64,000 nucleotides of DNA from Chitinophagales bacterium (GCA_026003335.1 BPHB01000001.1:1448591-1512590), one strand, 5' to 3'; shown: positions 26,620 to 36,017, counted from the first letter of the stretch. Numbers and translations: made by a program. Notes: generated by a model from the letters alone, not told the origin.

Positions 26620-27108
26620 TTATACTCCTTCTGGATCAATCAGAAAAAGGGGTTGATCATATTCTACCGGACTGGCATCTTCCACCAGAATTTTTACCAC
26701 CTTCCCATCCACTTCCGATTCAATTTCATTGAAGAGCTTCATCGCCTCAATAATACAGATATGATCTCCTTTTTTTATAATGTCGCCTACTTTCACGTAC
26801 GGTTCTTTGTCAGGGGCCGGTGCGCGGTAAAAAGTACCCACCATGGGTGATTTAATAGTAATGTATTTATTGGCTGCTGCCTTGTCAGAATCTGTTTTTT
26901 CCTGAGTGCCTGTTTCAACCGGAGGTGGGGTAATTGTGTTTTCCTGGAGAACATTTTTGGGGGCTTGAGGCTGCACGGCAGAAGGAATCAGCGGCATGGC
27001 CGTTCCCTTGCGCAGAGTAATCTTGAAGCTTTCCTGTTCAATCTTAAGCTCTGTCAGGTCTGACTTTCCCATGATTTTTATCAGCTCCTGAATCTGTTTG
27101 AAATCCAT
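26620..27108 (-). CDS. accB: Biotin carboxyl carrier protein of acetyl-CoA carboxylase
   Basis: The 162-residue protein has the AccB N-terminal segment ([20 protein letters not shown]), a Pro/Ala-rich linker (about 38-85) and a C-terminal biotinyl domain (about 88-162) with the biotinylated lysine in [12 protein letters not shown]. It carries CO2 from biotin carboxylase to the carboxyltransferase. It sits between efp and accC, an order common in many bacteria. Confidence 0.97.
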   Translation of the reverse strand: MDFKQIQELIKIMGKSDLTELKIEQESFKITLRKGTAMPLIPSAVQPQAPKNVLQENTITPPPVETGTQEKTDSDKAAANKYITIKSPMVGTFYRAPAPDKEPYVKVGDIIKKGDHICIIEAMKLFNEIESEVDGKVVKILVEDASPVEYDQPLFLIDPEGV

Positions 27109-27156
27109 AGTTATATGTTTGAGTTGGAAACTGCAAAATACAAAAGTGAGCGGGAA

Positions 27157-27720
27157 TTATTTGACCCGTTCTACATAGGAACGTGAGCGGGTGTCCACTT
27201 TTATTTTTTCGCCCGTATCCACAAAAAGAGGGACGGCAACTTCTGCTCCGGTTTCCAGTCGTGCTGGCTTGGTAACGTTTGTGGCTGTGTCACCGCGCAC
27301 ACCGGGCTCTGTGTAAGCAACTTCCAGAATGACGAAAGGAGGGAGTTCTACCAGCAGAGGCTGTTCGGTTTCGGCTTGAAACAATATTTCCACCTCCTGT
27401 CCTTCCTTAAGCAGATCAGAGCTGGGCACCATGGATTCATTCAGCGTAAACTGATCGTAAGTATCCTGATCCATGAAGGTGTAGCCGGAATCATCTTTGT
27501 AAAGAAACTGCACTTTTCTTCTTTCCACGCGCACTTCGTCCACCTTGTCACCGGCACTGAAAGTAACTTCCAGCACCTTGGATGTAGTAAGGTTTTTAAG
27601 CTTGGTGCGCACAATAGGCCTGCGCTGTTGCATCTTTACATGCTGAAAGTCCAGGATTTGCCAGATTTCATTATTGTAATAGATACACATTCCATTTCGG
27701 AAATCTGCTGTTGTAGCCAT
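27157..27720 (-). CDS. efp: Translation elongation factor P
   Basis: The 187-residue, three-domain protein relieves ribosome stalling at proline runs. The N-terminal KOW-like domain starts ATTADFRNGMCIYYNNEIWQ. The central OB domain includes VPLFVDTGEKIKVDTRSRSY at the C-terminal end. The loop that usually carries the modified Lys or Arg reads HVKMQQRRPIVRTKL instead of the common KPGKG form. The residue aligning with E. coli Lys34 is Gln, followed by two Arg. The gene lies between fabH and accB. Confidence 0.95.
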   Translation of the reverse strand: MATTADFRNGMCIYYNNEIWQILDFQHVKMQQRRPIVRTKLKNLTTSKVLEVTFSAGDKVDEVRVERRKVQFLYKDDSGYTFMDQDTYDQFTLNESMVPSSDLLKEGQEVEILFQAETEQPLLVELPPFVILEVAYTEPGVRGDTATNVTKPARLETGAEVAVPLFVDTGEKIKVDTRSRSYVERVK

Positions 27721-27776
27721 GAGCGTATATTCATTTTTGTTTGCTAAACTTTTAACAAAAAGCCTGTCCCTGGGAT

Positions 27777-28763
27777 TTAATATGCCCAGGTCATGTAAAT
27801 GGCTCCCCAGGTATATCCTCCTCCCACTGCGGTAAGGATGAGCTTATCTCCACGGTGTAGTTTGTTTTCCCACTCCCACAGACAAAGAGGAATTGTTGCC
27901 GCAGTGGTATTACCGTACTTATGAATGTTTATCATTACTTTTTCTTCGGGTAGCCCGATGCGTGTGCGGGTGGCTTCAATAATGCGCTTATTGGCCTGAT
28001 GCGGCACCAGCCAGTCAATGTCATTTGCCGTCAGGCCGTTGCGTTTCATCAATTCCTCACAGGCATCAGCCATATTTACCACTGCAAATTTAAAGACAGC
28101 CTTCCCCTCCTGATAAACAAAATGTTCGCGGGCATCCACTGTTTCATGGGATGCCGGTTTTACTGATCCGCCTGCTTTCACGTACAAATGCCGGCACCCT
28201 GAACCATCGGCTTTAAGGATAAAATCCTCAATTCCGTATTTCGGTGAGGGTTCCAGCAATGCCGCTCCTGCCCCATCCCCGAAAAGCACGCAGGTTTCCC
28301 GGTCTTCATAGTTGACTATTGAAGACATCTTATCGGCACCTACTACAATAATTTTTCTGCACCTGCCTGATTCAATAAACTGAGCCGCTGTAATGAGGGC
28401 ATATAAAAAGCCGGAGCATGCTGCAGCCAGGTCAAAGCTAAAGGCGTTTTTGATGCCTGTTTTTTCGGAAATGATATTAGCGGTTGCCGGCAGGGGAAAG
28501 TCAGGAGTAACGGTAGCACATATCAGCAGGTCAATTTCTGCCGGATCGGTACCTGTATCCTGTAACAGTTTAAGCACTGCCTGTTCAGCCATGAAAGATG
28601 AGCCCATTTCCTTATCTTTAAGGATACGCCTTTCTCGGATACCGGTACGGGTGGTTATCCATTCGTCATGGGTATCCACCATTTTTTCCAGGTCTGCATT
28701 GGTCAGCACATCATCGGGCACATAGCCGCTGATGGCAGAGATAGCTGCACGTATCTGGCTCAT
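27777..28763 (-). CDS. fabH: Beta-ketoacyl-ACP synthase III
   Basis: The 328-residue thiolase-fold enzyme starts fatty-acid synthesis by condensing acetyl-CoA with malonyl-ACP. The catalytic triad is visible: Cys in DLAAACSGFLYAL, His in DWLVPHQANKRI and Asn in HKYGNTTAATIPL. TRTGIRERRI and the C-terminal GGGYTWGA are typical. It lies 24 bases downstream of rpmF, without plsX between them, in the lipid/ribosome operon from 29514. Confidence 0.97.
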   Translation of the reverse strand: MSQIRAAISAISGYVPDDVLTNADLEKMVDTHDEWITTRTGIRERRILKDKEMGSSFMAEQAVLKLLQDTGTDPAEIDLLICATVTPDFPLPATANIISEKTGIKNAFSFDLAAACSGFLYALITAAQFIESGRCRKIIVVGADKMSSIVNYEDRETCVLFGDGAGAALLEPSPKYGIEDFILKADGSGCRHLYVKAGGSVKPASHETVDAREHFVYQEGKAVFKFAVVNMADACEELMKRNGLTANDIDWLVPHQANKRIIEATRTRIGLPEEKVMINIHKYGNTTAATIPLCLWEWENKLHRGDKLILTAVGGGYTWGAIYMTWAY

Positions 28764-28787
28764 CTTAGCAATTTGACCCGGGAAGCC

Positions 28788-28979
28788 TCAGGTTGTTGTT
28801 TTAGCCTCCACGATCATTTTACCCTTGTAGTAGAGGTTGCCATCCACCTTGTAAGCTCTGTGGCGCAGATGCGTAACACCGGTAGTAGGACATACCGAAA
28901 GGGTAGGTACCGGGGCCTTGTATTTGCTCCTTCTGGTGCGAGTTCTTTGTTTAGAGTGTCGTCTTTTAGGATTTGGCAT
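28788..28979 (-). CDS. rpmF: 50S ribosomal protein L32
   Basis: The 63-residue basic protein starts MPNPKRRHSKQRTRTRRSKY. Only one cysteine remains (SVCPTTGVTHLRHRAY) of the four in zinc-binding L32, so this is the zinc-independent form. It lies 10 bases after the DUF177 gene and just before fabH, a conserved linkage of L32 with lipid-synthesis genes. Confidence 0.95.
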   Translation of the reverse strand: MPNPKRRHSKQRTRTRRSKYKAPVPTLSVCPTTGVTHLRHRAYKVDGNLYYKGKMIVEAKTTT

Positions 28980-28989
28980 GACTATTTTT

Positions 28990-29514
28990 TTATTTCAGAT
29001 TTTTCAATGCTGCCCAGCGCGGGTCTGTCTCAAACGGTTTTTGCTGTTTGTTTTCCAGTATTTTCAATACCTGCTCATTACATCCCGGTGAACCATCTTC
29101 TTTGGGGATACAGACCCTCCTTACCGGGATGCTCAACAGGATGAAGTCATAAATCATCTGACTGAGGTCAATATACACATCGTTGCGTGAAATGTAAATA
29201 ATGTCCTCGTCTTCTTCTTTTTTGAGTTTGAGGTCATCACTGTATTTTACATACACGGTAAATTCGTCAAGAATGGGCTGATCAAAGGTTTCCAGGCAGC
29301 GATCACATTCCACACGCACAGTGCCTTCAATGGAAAAGCCCACTACGAAAAAATTTTCCCGCTTTTCAAAATCCACATCCACCTGCACCTGTTTTTTACC
29401 GGTTTCCGCATCCGAGAAAGCCTTAAAAAACTCCTCAGTTATGTCAAACCGAAACAGATGATGCCCCACTTTGAGGCCGGTAAATGGAATGCGATATTGT
29501 TTTAAAATGTCCAA
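28990..29514 (-). CDS. DUF177 (YceD family) protein
   Basis: The 174-residue protein matches the YceD/DUF177 family, commonly encoded immediately before rpmF. Visible hallmarks are VECDRCLETFDQP in the middle, the strongly acidic stretch around KKEEDEDIIYI, and a second cysteine pair in the C-terminal third (CIPKEDGSPGC). YceD has been linked to 23S rRNA accumulation in some bacteria; the exact function here is unknown. It is the first gene of the operon DUF177-rpmF-fabH-efp-accB-accC, with a candidate promoter 26 bases upstream. Confidence 0.9.
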   Translation of the reverse strand: MDILKQYRIPFTGLKVGHHLFRFDITEEFFKAFSDAETGKKQVQVDVDFEKRENFFVVGFSIEGTVRVECDRCLETFDQPILDEFTVYVKYSDDLKLKKEEDEDIIYISRNDVYIDLSQMIYDFILLSIPVRRVCIPKEDGSPGCNEQVLKILENKQQKPFETDPRWAALKNLK

Positions 29515-29539
29515 GAACCGGTTTTTTAAAGCGAGTGGG

Positions 29540-29547
29540 CAAAGATA
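29540..29547 (-). promoter_or_regulatory. Candidate promoter -7 element for the DUF177-rpmF-fabH-efp-accBC operon
   Basis: On the minus strand the sequence TATCTTTG fits TAnnTTTG and would start transcription near 29533, about 19 bases before ATG 29514. The -33 position has TTCC rather than TTTG. Confidence 0.4.
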
Positions 29548-29595
29548 TGAAAAACCGGAAAATACGGGAATGTTTTGCCTATTTTGGTAATCCTT

Positions 29596-30522
29596 ATGAA
29601 TTGGAAGCTCAGGTTAGTTTTGCTGTTTGCCCGGCTCAGAAAACCCATTGAGCCCAATGCGCTTCAGGATGTAGATGCTCTGCGCAGGCAGGCCGAAGGG
29701 GCTGCCCGGCTGGGCTCGTTTTTGTTTGATAAAAAGTTGCCCATACGTTTTGTGGCTGACATCCCGGCAGGGAATGTGCCCGTGCGGATCTATCGTCATT
29801 GGGATGCGCCCGACCAGCAGATTATAGTGTATTATCACGGGGGTGGTTTTGTTTTTTACGGCCTTGACTCTCACGACTATGTGTGCCGAAGGCTGTGTCT
29901 GATGAACCGGTGTTTGGTTGTCTCGGTAGACTATCGGTTGGCTCCGGAGCATACCTTTCCGGCAGCTCATGAAGATGCCTTTTCCGCCCTGCAATGGGTC
30001 AGGGAGCATATTCAAAACCATGGCGGTAATCCCGATCGGATTATTCTGATGGGTGATAGTGCCGGGGGAAATCTGGCTGCCTGCATGGCGCATAAGTGTA
30101 AAAAAGAGCGCATTCCCGTGCTGGCACAGGTGCTGGTGTATCCCTGGATTGACGGGAAGCTGGAAAATCCTTCTATCGTCAGAAATGGCAAGGGTTACCT
30201 GCTTACCCGTGAAGCGATGCTGTGGTTTCAGCAGCAGTATACCCCTCGAAAAGAAGACCAATGCCATCCGCTGGTTTCCCCCTGCTATGAAGATGACTTT
30301 AGCGGGCTGGCGCCTAGTTTTATTTTAACCGCAGAACTGGACCCTCTTCGGGATGATGGATACAATTACTATCAACAGCTGCAGGTCGGAGGAACCCATG
30401 TTGTGTACCGGGAGTATCCGGGGCTGATGCATGGTTTCTTCAACCTGCCGTATGTGCATCCTCTGGCTTTACAGGCTTACCACGACATACGTGATTTTTT
30501 AAACAGCCTCCAGCACCCTTAA
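29596..30522 (+). CDS. Alpha/beta hydrolase of the hormone-sensitive lipase type
   Basis: The 308-residue protein is cytoplasmic by appearance: no signal peptide after the ATG at 29596 (an in-frame TTG at 29575 is less likely). Motifs of the HSL family (bacterial type IV esterases) are all present: oxyanion motif YYHGGGFVFYG near residue 85, nucleophile GDSAGGNLAA near residue 155, acid Asp in LDPLRDDGYNYYQQL and base His in GLMHGFFNLPY. Such enzymes hydrolyse short-chain acyl esters. It diverges from the DUF177 operon and converges on the polysaccharide locus. Confidence 0.88.
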   Translation: MNWKLRLVLLFARLRKPIEPNALQDVDALRRQAEGAARLGSFLFDKKLPIRFVADIPAGNVPVRIYRHWDAPDQQIIVYYHGGGFVFYGLDSHDYVCRRLCLMNRCLVVSVDYRLAPEHTFPAAHEDAFSALQWVREHIQNHGGNPDRIILMGDSAGGNLAACMAHKCKKERIPVLAQVLVYPWIDGKLENPSIVRNGKGYLLTREAMLWFQQQYTPRKEDQCHPLVSPCYEDDFSGLAPSFILTAELDPLRDDGYNYYQQLQVGGTHVVYREYPGLMHGFFNLPYVHPLALQAYHDIRDFLNSLQHP

Positions 30523-30573
30523 TGCCACTCAAACGATGCTGCAACAGTGCGGTTGCACGCAGTAAGATGCAGA

Positions 30574-31290
30574 CTATTCCTTTATTTTCCTGATCAGCTT
30601 CTGAGCAAAGCCGGGAAACGTTTCAATAATCCAAGCCCGCAGATTTCTTGTTTTCCAATATATGAAATCCCGAATTTTATTCCTGGAGGGTAGGCTTTGA
30701 GCTGTCTGCTGAAGTTTTTGAAAAACGATGATACTGCCCGCTTCCCGGTCGTGGAGTATCCTGTATTGAAACGGATCCATCAGCACCGAATCTGCAATGG
30801 CTCTGAAAACCACTTTGGAACCGTAGTGCCCCGGATAGTCGTGCAGGGCTATAAGGCCTCCCTCCACAACAAACTTTGACCAGTTTTTTATGTCCGTTAC
30901 CACACCCCGGTAGGAGTGATCGCCATCTATCCAGAGCAACTTAACAGGCTTATTCCACTGTTTCGCGGCCACATGGCTGGGGGAAATGATGCGGTTGACG
31001 TATTGGCTGACACCGGCTCTTTGCAGGTTTTGTTCAATAGCGGGATGCTGGAAGATGTCAATAGTGTGTATGGGGCGGCCGTTTTTTACCTTCTGGGCAA
31101 AAGCGAGGGCAATGGTGCTTTTCCCGACATTTGTGCCGATTTCCACCACTTCGCCTTCTACCTGCAGATTCAGCAGCAGATGAAACAAAAACTCCGGCTG
31201 GGAGCCGCCAAAGGTCCTTTCCGGAATGGCTTCTATGATTGCGTTGATCTCCGCAAAAGAGGTGATGGAGGATGTTTCGGAAGTATGCAT
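30574..31290 (-). CDS. Class I SAM-dependent methyltransferase (Methyltransf_24 type)
   Basis: The 238-residue protein has the SAM-binding motif VVEIGTNVGKSTIALA (about residues 37-52), the acidic loop HTIDIF, and LLWIDGDHSYRGVVTDI, typical of the Methyltransf_24 group seen in cell-surface glycan loci. The acceptor is not evident. It lies 19 bases downstream of a DegT-family aminotransferase gene on the same strand, the end of the left arm of the polysaccharide locus. Confidence 0.8.
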   Translation of the reverse strand: MHTSETSSITSFAEINAIIEAIPERTFGGSQPEFLFHLLLNLQVEGEVVEIGTNVGKSTIALAFAQKVKNGRPIHTIDIFQHPAIEQNLQRAGVSQYVNRIISPSHVAAKQWNKPVKLLWIDGDHSYRGVVTDIKNWSKFVVEGGLIALHDYPGHYGSKVVFRAIADSVLMDPFQYRILHDREAGSIIVFQKLQQTAQSLPSRNKIRDFIYWKTRNLRAWIIETFPGFAQKLIRKIKE

Positions 31291-31309
31291 AACCGGGTGC
31301 TCAATTTAA

Positions 31310-32434
31310 TCAAAGAGCCGCAGTTTTGGATGACTGGTGCGAGCATGAGAGGAGGTTTTCGGCTACATAATCTATCTGCCGGTCGGTGAGCTCTGCATAA
31401 ATCGGGAGGGAGAGAATCCGGCTTTGCGCAGCTGCAGAAACGGGAAAATCACTGGTTTGGTGATTCAGGTATGCGTAGGCTTTCACAAAGGGAAGGGCCT
31501 TGGGATAGTGCACCGCGGTTTCAATTCCTTTTCGGGACAATGCGTTTTGCAAGGCTTCTCTATCGCTCACCTGAACTACGAACAGATGATACACATGCCC
31601 GGAATACTCAGGCGACACGGGCAGCTTAATATCCGTGCCTTCCAACAGCTTTTTATACCTGGCAGCTGCAGCCCTCCGGCTATGATTCCACCGGTCCAGA
31701 TATTTCAGTTTCACCCCTAACACGGCAGCCTGGATGGTGTCTAACCGGCTGTTGCGTCCATGAATCTGATGGTCGTGTTTTACCGGTTGGCCATGATTGG
31801 TTATCAGCCGTGCCTGGCGGGCGATTTCGTCATGGCTGGTCACCATGCAGCCGCCATCGCCATAGGCGCCAAGGTTTTTGCCCGGATAGAAGCTGAAGGC
31901 TGCGGCATCGCCCAGGGCGCCCACCATTTTGCCTTTGTAGGTGGCTCCGTGCGCCTGGGCACAGTCTTCCAGAATTTTGAGTCGGTACTTTTTTGCAATG
32001 GCCAATATTTCATCCATTTCACAAGGCAGCCCATACAAATGCACGGGAATAATGGCTTTGGTTTTTTCGGTGATGCAGGCTTCTATTTTGGAAGGGTCTA
32101 TGGTGTAATAATCCGGATGAATATCTACAAAGACCGGCTGGGCGCCCACCGAGTTGACCGCTTCAGCCGTAGAGATCCAGGTCAAAGCAGGCACAAGGAC
32201 TTCGTCACCGGGGCCAATGCCAAGCGCCTTTAAAAGTATTTCCAGCGCGTCCGTGCCATTTGCACAGGTCACACAATGTTTTACGCCCAGATAGTCGGCA
32301 AACTCCTTTTCAAAACGGGAAACTATTTGCCCTCCAATGAAGGAAGACGTTTCCAGGCATTGTTCTAACTGCCGGTCAATTTCATTTTTAATCGTTACGT
32401 ACTGGGCATGCAGATCTAAAAAAGGCACTTTCAT
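31310..32434 (-). CDS. DegT/DnrJ/EryC1/StrS-family nucleotide-sugar aminotransferase
   Basis: The 374-residue PLP enzyme starts MKVPFLDLHAQYVTIKNEID, typical of the family that transaminates keto-sugars on nucleotides. Motifs: CANGTDALEILLKALGIGPGDEV (cofactor-phosphate region, first part CANGTDALEIL), IPVHLYGLPCEMDEI, EDCAQAHGA with the ring-stacking Asp, and AAFSFYPGKNLGAYGDGG with the PLP lysine. It probably makes an amino-sugar precursor, acting in the cytoplasm. It is divergent from the glycosyltransferase at 32552. A second family member lies at 47324-48463. Confidence 0.92.
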   Translation of the reverse strand: MKVPFLDLHAQYVTIKNEIDRQLEQCLETSSFIGGQIVSRFEKEFADYLGVKHCVTCANGTDALEILLKALGIGPGDEVLVPALTWISTAEAVNSVGAQPVFVDIHPDYYTIDPSKIEACITEKTKAIIPVHLYGLPCEMDEILAIAKKYRLKILEDCAQAHGATYKGKMVGALGDAAAFSFYPGKNLGAYGDGGCMVTSHDEIARQARLITNHGQPVKHDHQIHGRNSRLDTIQAAVLGVKLKYLDRWNHSRRAAAARYKKLLEGTDIKLPVSPEYSGHVYHLFVVQVSDREALQNALSRKGIETAVHYPKALPFVKAYAYLNHQTSDFPVSAAAQSRILSLPIYAELTDRQIDYVAENLLSCSHQSSKTAAL

Positions 32435-32551
32435 TCCGGGGGCAGAAGCGGTTTATACAGAAATCATGATGATGCATTAAAATTATTACTTTTCAGGGCG
32501 GCAGGCGGCTCTGCTTGTTTTTTGCCCTAATATTGAAAGGCGTAACCGGAA

Positions 32552-33895
32552 ATGAAGGTAACAAGGAAGGTATTGATTATCACCTACTACTGGCCTCCTG
32601 AAAATGGCGTGGGTGTGCAAAGGATAATGAAGTTTTGCAAATATCTGCCCCAATATGGCATCCATCCGGTAGTGCTGACTATCAGCCCGGAAAGACGCAC
32701 CGCGGGACAGCCCTTGCTGACACAGGAAGGAGGCGCTTCAGTGGCGCGGGTACATTACTGGTTTGATCCGGCACGCTGGTTTTCCGGCAGCAGCCGGCTG
32801 CCGGCTGCAGAAAAAAAGGCGCCTTCCAAAGCCGGGCGTTCATGGTTGCGTGATGGCATCAACTATCTGTTGCATTTTATCTGGCTGAATTTTTTTATTC
32901 CCGACTCAAAAATCGGCTGGTACCTGCCGGCCAGGAAGGCGATTGACGCCATCATGCAAACAACGGATATTTCGGCTGTGCTCACCACCGGCCCGCCCTA
33001 CACCGCGCATCTGCTCGGGCTGTATGTAAAAAACAAATACCGGCTGCCGTGGATCGTAGATGCCCGTGACCCGTGGGTGGAGAATGTGAACTACAATGCG
33101 GTGTACCGCTTTGGAGTGGTTAAGGCTATTAATCAATTGCTGGAAAAAAAGGTGTATCAAAAGGCTGACCGGATTATTACCGTTGGAGAAAAGATAGCTG
33201 AGCTGATCAGAAACAAAATACCCGATAACAGCAAGCTAAGCATTATCTATAATGGTTATGATGAAGAGGAGTTCAGCAATTTTCACGCAGTAAAAAACAG
33301 ACATTTCAAGATAGGCTACTACGGAAGTATACTGGACACTCAGATACCGATAAGCTTTTTTGCATCTGTAGGCAGATTAGTGAAAGACAACAGCCAACTG
33401 GCAGAGGATCTGATATTTGAGTTTTTCGGCCCCTTGACGCAGAAAGTAAAACATGAAATTGAACGACACATACCGGCACCCAACCTCCACATCGGAGACA
33501 ACCTGCCCCGCCAGAAGCTGATTGAAAAGCTGGGGGAAGAGCAAGTGCTTTTTCTCTATATTCCGCAAGACCCGACAAGCGAGCTGATCGTTTCGTCAAA
33601 AATATTTGAATACATCCGGTCGGGGTGGCCCGTATTAGTTATAGGCCCGCTGCAGGGTGAAGCCGGACGCATAATACGCATGGCAAATTCCGGTAAAGTC
33701 TTTGCATATGACGACAAGGAGGGTCCGTCACAATTTGTGCTGCAACATTATAAAAAATGGAAGCAAGGAGGATTAACCCGCAATACCTATCAAAACCCTG
33801 TTTTTGAACGAAAGGAACAAACCGGTCAGCTTGCCCGGCATTTTGAAGAGCTTTTGGAAGGAAAAAAAATTATGTCCGGAGCCTTTCCGGGTTAG
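32552..33895 (+). CDS. Glycosyltransferase family 4-like protein
   Basis: The 447-residue GT-B protein starts KVLIITYYWPPENGVGVQR, the usual N-terminal strand and loop of GT4-type transferases. The middle has WIVDARDPWVENVNY, and the donor-binding half IIYNGYDEEEF, IGYYGSI and SSKIFEYIRSGWPVLVIGP (acidic and sugar-nucleotide contacts). It probably adds one sugar to a lipid-linked glycan at the cytoplasmic face of the inner membrane. It is the only leftward-flank gene on the plus strand and converges on the first asparagine-synthase-like gene. Confidence 0.85.
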   Translation: MKVTRKVLIITYYWPPENGVGVQRIMKFCKYLPQYGIHPVVLTISPERRTAGQPLLTQEGGASVARVHYWFDPARWFSGSSRLPAAEKKAPSKAGRSWLRDGINYLLHFIWLNFFIPDSKIGWYLPARKAIDAIMQTTDISAVLTTGPPYTAHLLGLYVKNKYRLPWIVDARDPWVENVNYNAVYRFGVVKAINQLLEKKVYQKADRIITVGEKIAELIRNKIPDNSKLSIIYNGYDEEEFSNFHAVKNRHFKIGYYGSILDTQIPISFFASVGRLVKDNSQLAEDLIFEFFGPLTQKVKHEIERHIPAPNLHIGDNLPRQKLIEKLGEEQVLFLYIPQDPTSELIVSSKIFEYIRSGWPVLVIGPLQGEAGRIIRMANSGKVFAYDDKEGPSQFVLQHYKKWKQGGLTRNTYQNPVFERKEQTGQLARHFEELLEGKKIMSGAFPG

Positions 33896-33956
33896 GTATC
33901 CGCTTGCTGTTTGTTATGCTTTGAATGGTTCGGTCCAGAGGACTATTGGCAAGGGA

Positions 33957-35897
33957 TCAATCAATGAACTTCTGAAGCCATTGCTCCACCGTAACCAGAT
34001 GCCAGGCCCGGTAATAATCAGTCGGCCCCGCCTTTTTGTAAACTGCATCAATGCGGGTGGGGTTAAATATTCCTCTTTTTTTCAGGTTGTTTAAATTGTT
34101 CAGGCAAAAGTCCTGAAGTTCGTGTTGCATCCACCGGCCTACAGGCAAGCCGAAGCCCCGTTTTCTCATTGTTAAAGAGCGCGGAGAGATGTATTTGCCG
34201 GCCACCTGCTGCAGCAGATATTTCTGCACACCGTTGCGGATTTTATATTCAGGGGGGAGTTTAAAGGCCAGTTCAACTACATGATGATCCAGATAGGGAA
34301 ACCGCGCCTCAATGGAGAAATGCATCGTGTTCAGGTCAGAGCGGCTTACATGGTGATTCCCGATAAAATGCATGAAATCAAAGTAACTCAATTCCTGCAA
34401 GGCATCGGAAAACTGCTTGTTTTCCGGGTTGTAGAGGCGGGAGAGAATGGTTTTTGATTCAAATGCATCAGGAGCAGCAAAAAGTTTTCTTTTCTGTGTA
34501 TCCAGGAAGTTAGCAAACAGCACATAATAATACTCTGCTATACGGGAACAGTCTGCCAGCTCTTTGAGGATATCCAGATAATGACTTACACCGCCCGGCA
34601 ACAGTATGCTCAGGAGTTTCATGCGTCTTACGGTTTTCCAGACATTAAAGCGGGTATAATAGCGATAGCCGGCCAGCAGCTCATCGGGGCCTAAGCCGTT
34701 GAGGATTACTTTTATCCTGTGTCCGGCAACCAGGCGTGAAATGACATAGTCTGGGTGAATGGAATGATAGGGTTCCTCCTGGTTCAGAATAATATGCTCC
34801 ACATCGTCAAGAATATCTTTTGCACCTACCATTTTCACCACATGGTTCAGGTGGTTGATGCGGGCATTTTCCCGGGCTTCTTCCAGTTCATCATATTCTG
34901 AGATAGACTTGTCAAAAGCCAGGGTAAATACTTTTATTCCTTGGTGGAGTTTGTTGGCAATGGCAGAAATTGTGGTGGAATCAATTCCTCCGCTCATGAA
35001 TGTACCCACTTCCACATCAGCGATGAGTCTGTATTTCACGGATTGTGTTATCGCAGCTTCCAGCATTTCGGCTGCCTGGCGTTCAGGGATATTAAAATCA
35101 TGATGACCGGTGGGGAGCTGCCAATACCTTAGTTTTTTGATGTCACCTGTTTGCAAAGTGATATGCATCCAGTGCGCCTGCTCCAGCGCATAAATATTTT
35201 TAAAACACGTCATGGGCCGGGGAGCGATGCCGAAGCTCAGGTTGTGCCAAAGGCCCTCGTGATTTACCTCAGCCGAATACAGCCCGGATTGAAGGATTGC
35301 CTTCATTTCAGAGGCAAACAGGAAATAGCCGTTCTGCAGGGTATAGTAAAGAGGCTTTATGCCCACCCGATCCCGGGCCAGGAAAACAGTCTGGTCATGC
35401 GCATCATAAATGGCAAAGGCAAACATGCCATTAAATCTTTGCAGACACTGTGCTCCCCATTGCATGTAGGCATACAAAATCACTTCTGTATCCGTGGTGC
35501 TCCGGAAGCAAAAACCAAGGCTTTTCAGTTCTTCTTTTACTTCATGATGATTATACACTTCCCCGTTGTACACTATCCAGTAACGGGCGCTGGAATCACA
35601 CATGGGTTGGTGCCCCCGGTAGCTGAGGTCCACGATAGATAGTCTGCGGTGGCCAAATGCGAGGTATGCCGGCAACGGCAAAGCGTTTGTTATCGGCTCG
35701 TGCGGATAATAAATCATGTCTGTGTCAGCAGCGGGGGTGTCTTCACCGGCATAGATTTTCGCCCCCTGGGGCGTGAATAAAAGAAACCCTTCATCATCAG
35801 GGCCCCGATGGCGCAGGCTGTCGGTCATTTTTTTTAAAGGACCCGCAAGATTTCCCTGTTTTCCGGAGAGCGCGATAATACCTGTAATGCCGCACAT
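33957..35897 (-). CDS. asnB: Asparagine synthase (glutamine-hydrolysing)-like amidotransferase
   Basis: The start is set at ATG 35897, because the class II glutaminase needs Cys directly after Met (MCGITGIIALSG); 26 in-frame codons upstream would bury it. The 646-residue protein has the glutaminase domain (1-210, LRHRGPDDEG) and the synthetase domain (about 240-640) with the ATP-pyrophosphatase loop TFMSGGIDSTT. Members in glycan loci are thought to amidate sugar carboxyl groups (uronamides) rather than make asparagine; that role is inferred from context. A paralogue lies at 45406-47319. It converges with the glycosyltransferase at 32552 and diverges from the flippase. Confidence 0.9.
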   Translation of the reverse strand: MCGITGIIALSGKQGNLAGPLKKMTDSLRHRGPDDEGFLLFTPQGAKIYAGEDTPAADTDMIYYPHEPITNALPLPAYLAFGHRRLSIVDLSYRGHQPMCDSSARYWIVYNGEVYNHHEVKEELKSLGFCFRSTTDTEVILYAYMQWGAQCLQRFNGMFAFAIYDAHDQTVFLARDRVGIKPLYYTLQNGYFLFASEMKAILQSGLYSAEVNHEGLWHNLSFGIAPRPMTCFKNIYALEQAHWMHITLQTGDIKKLRYWQLPTGHHDFNIPERQAAEMLEAAITQSVKYRLIADVEVGTFMSGGIDSTTISAIANKLHQGIKVFTLAFDKSISEYDELEEARENARINHLNHVVKMVGAKDILDDVEHIILNQEEPYHSIHPDYVISRLVAGHRIKVILNGLGPDELLAGYRYYTRFNVWKTVRRMKLLSILLPGGVSHYLDILKELADCSRIAEYYYVLFANFLDTQKRKLFAAPDAFESKTILSRLYNPENKQFSDALQELSYFDFMHFIGNHHVSRSDLNTMHFSIEARFPYLDHHVVELAFKLPPEYKIRNGVQKYLLQQVAGKYISPRSLTMRKRGFGLPVGRWMQHELQDFCLNNLNNLKKRGIFNPTRIDAVYKKAGPTDYYRAWHLVTVEQWLQKFID

Positions 35898-36017
35898 GCT
35901 CTTAATGCTGATATTCAGAGGAGGACCACAGACCGTAATGCCCTCGTTGTACCCCGCCTGATAAAACTGTTGCAAGATTAGTATTTTTAGCCGCCTTTGC
36001 GGCAGTAATCCCCGGCA

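Noticed and set aside
25944-26732. Open frame of 262 codons opposite accC/accB
   Set aside because: It overlaps two certain genes in antisense and its protein is His/Phe-rich without recognisable motifs.
29614-30267. Open frame of 217 codons opposite the HSL-type hydrolase
   Set aside because: The plus-strand hydrolase has every catalytic motif; the antisense frame has none.
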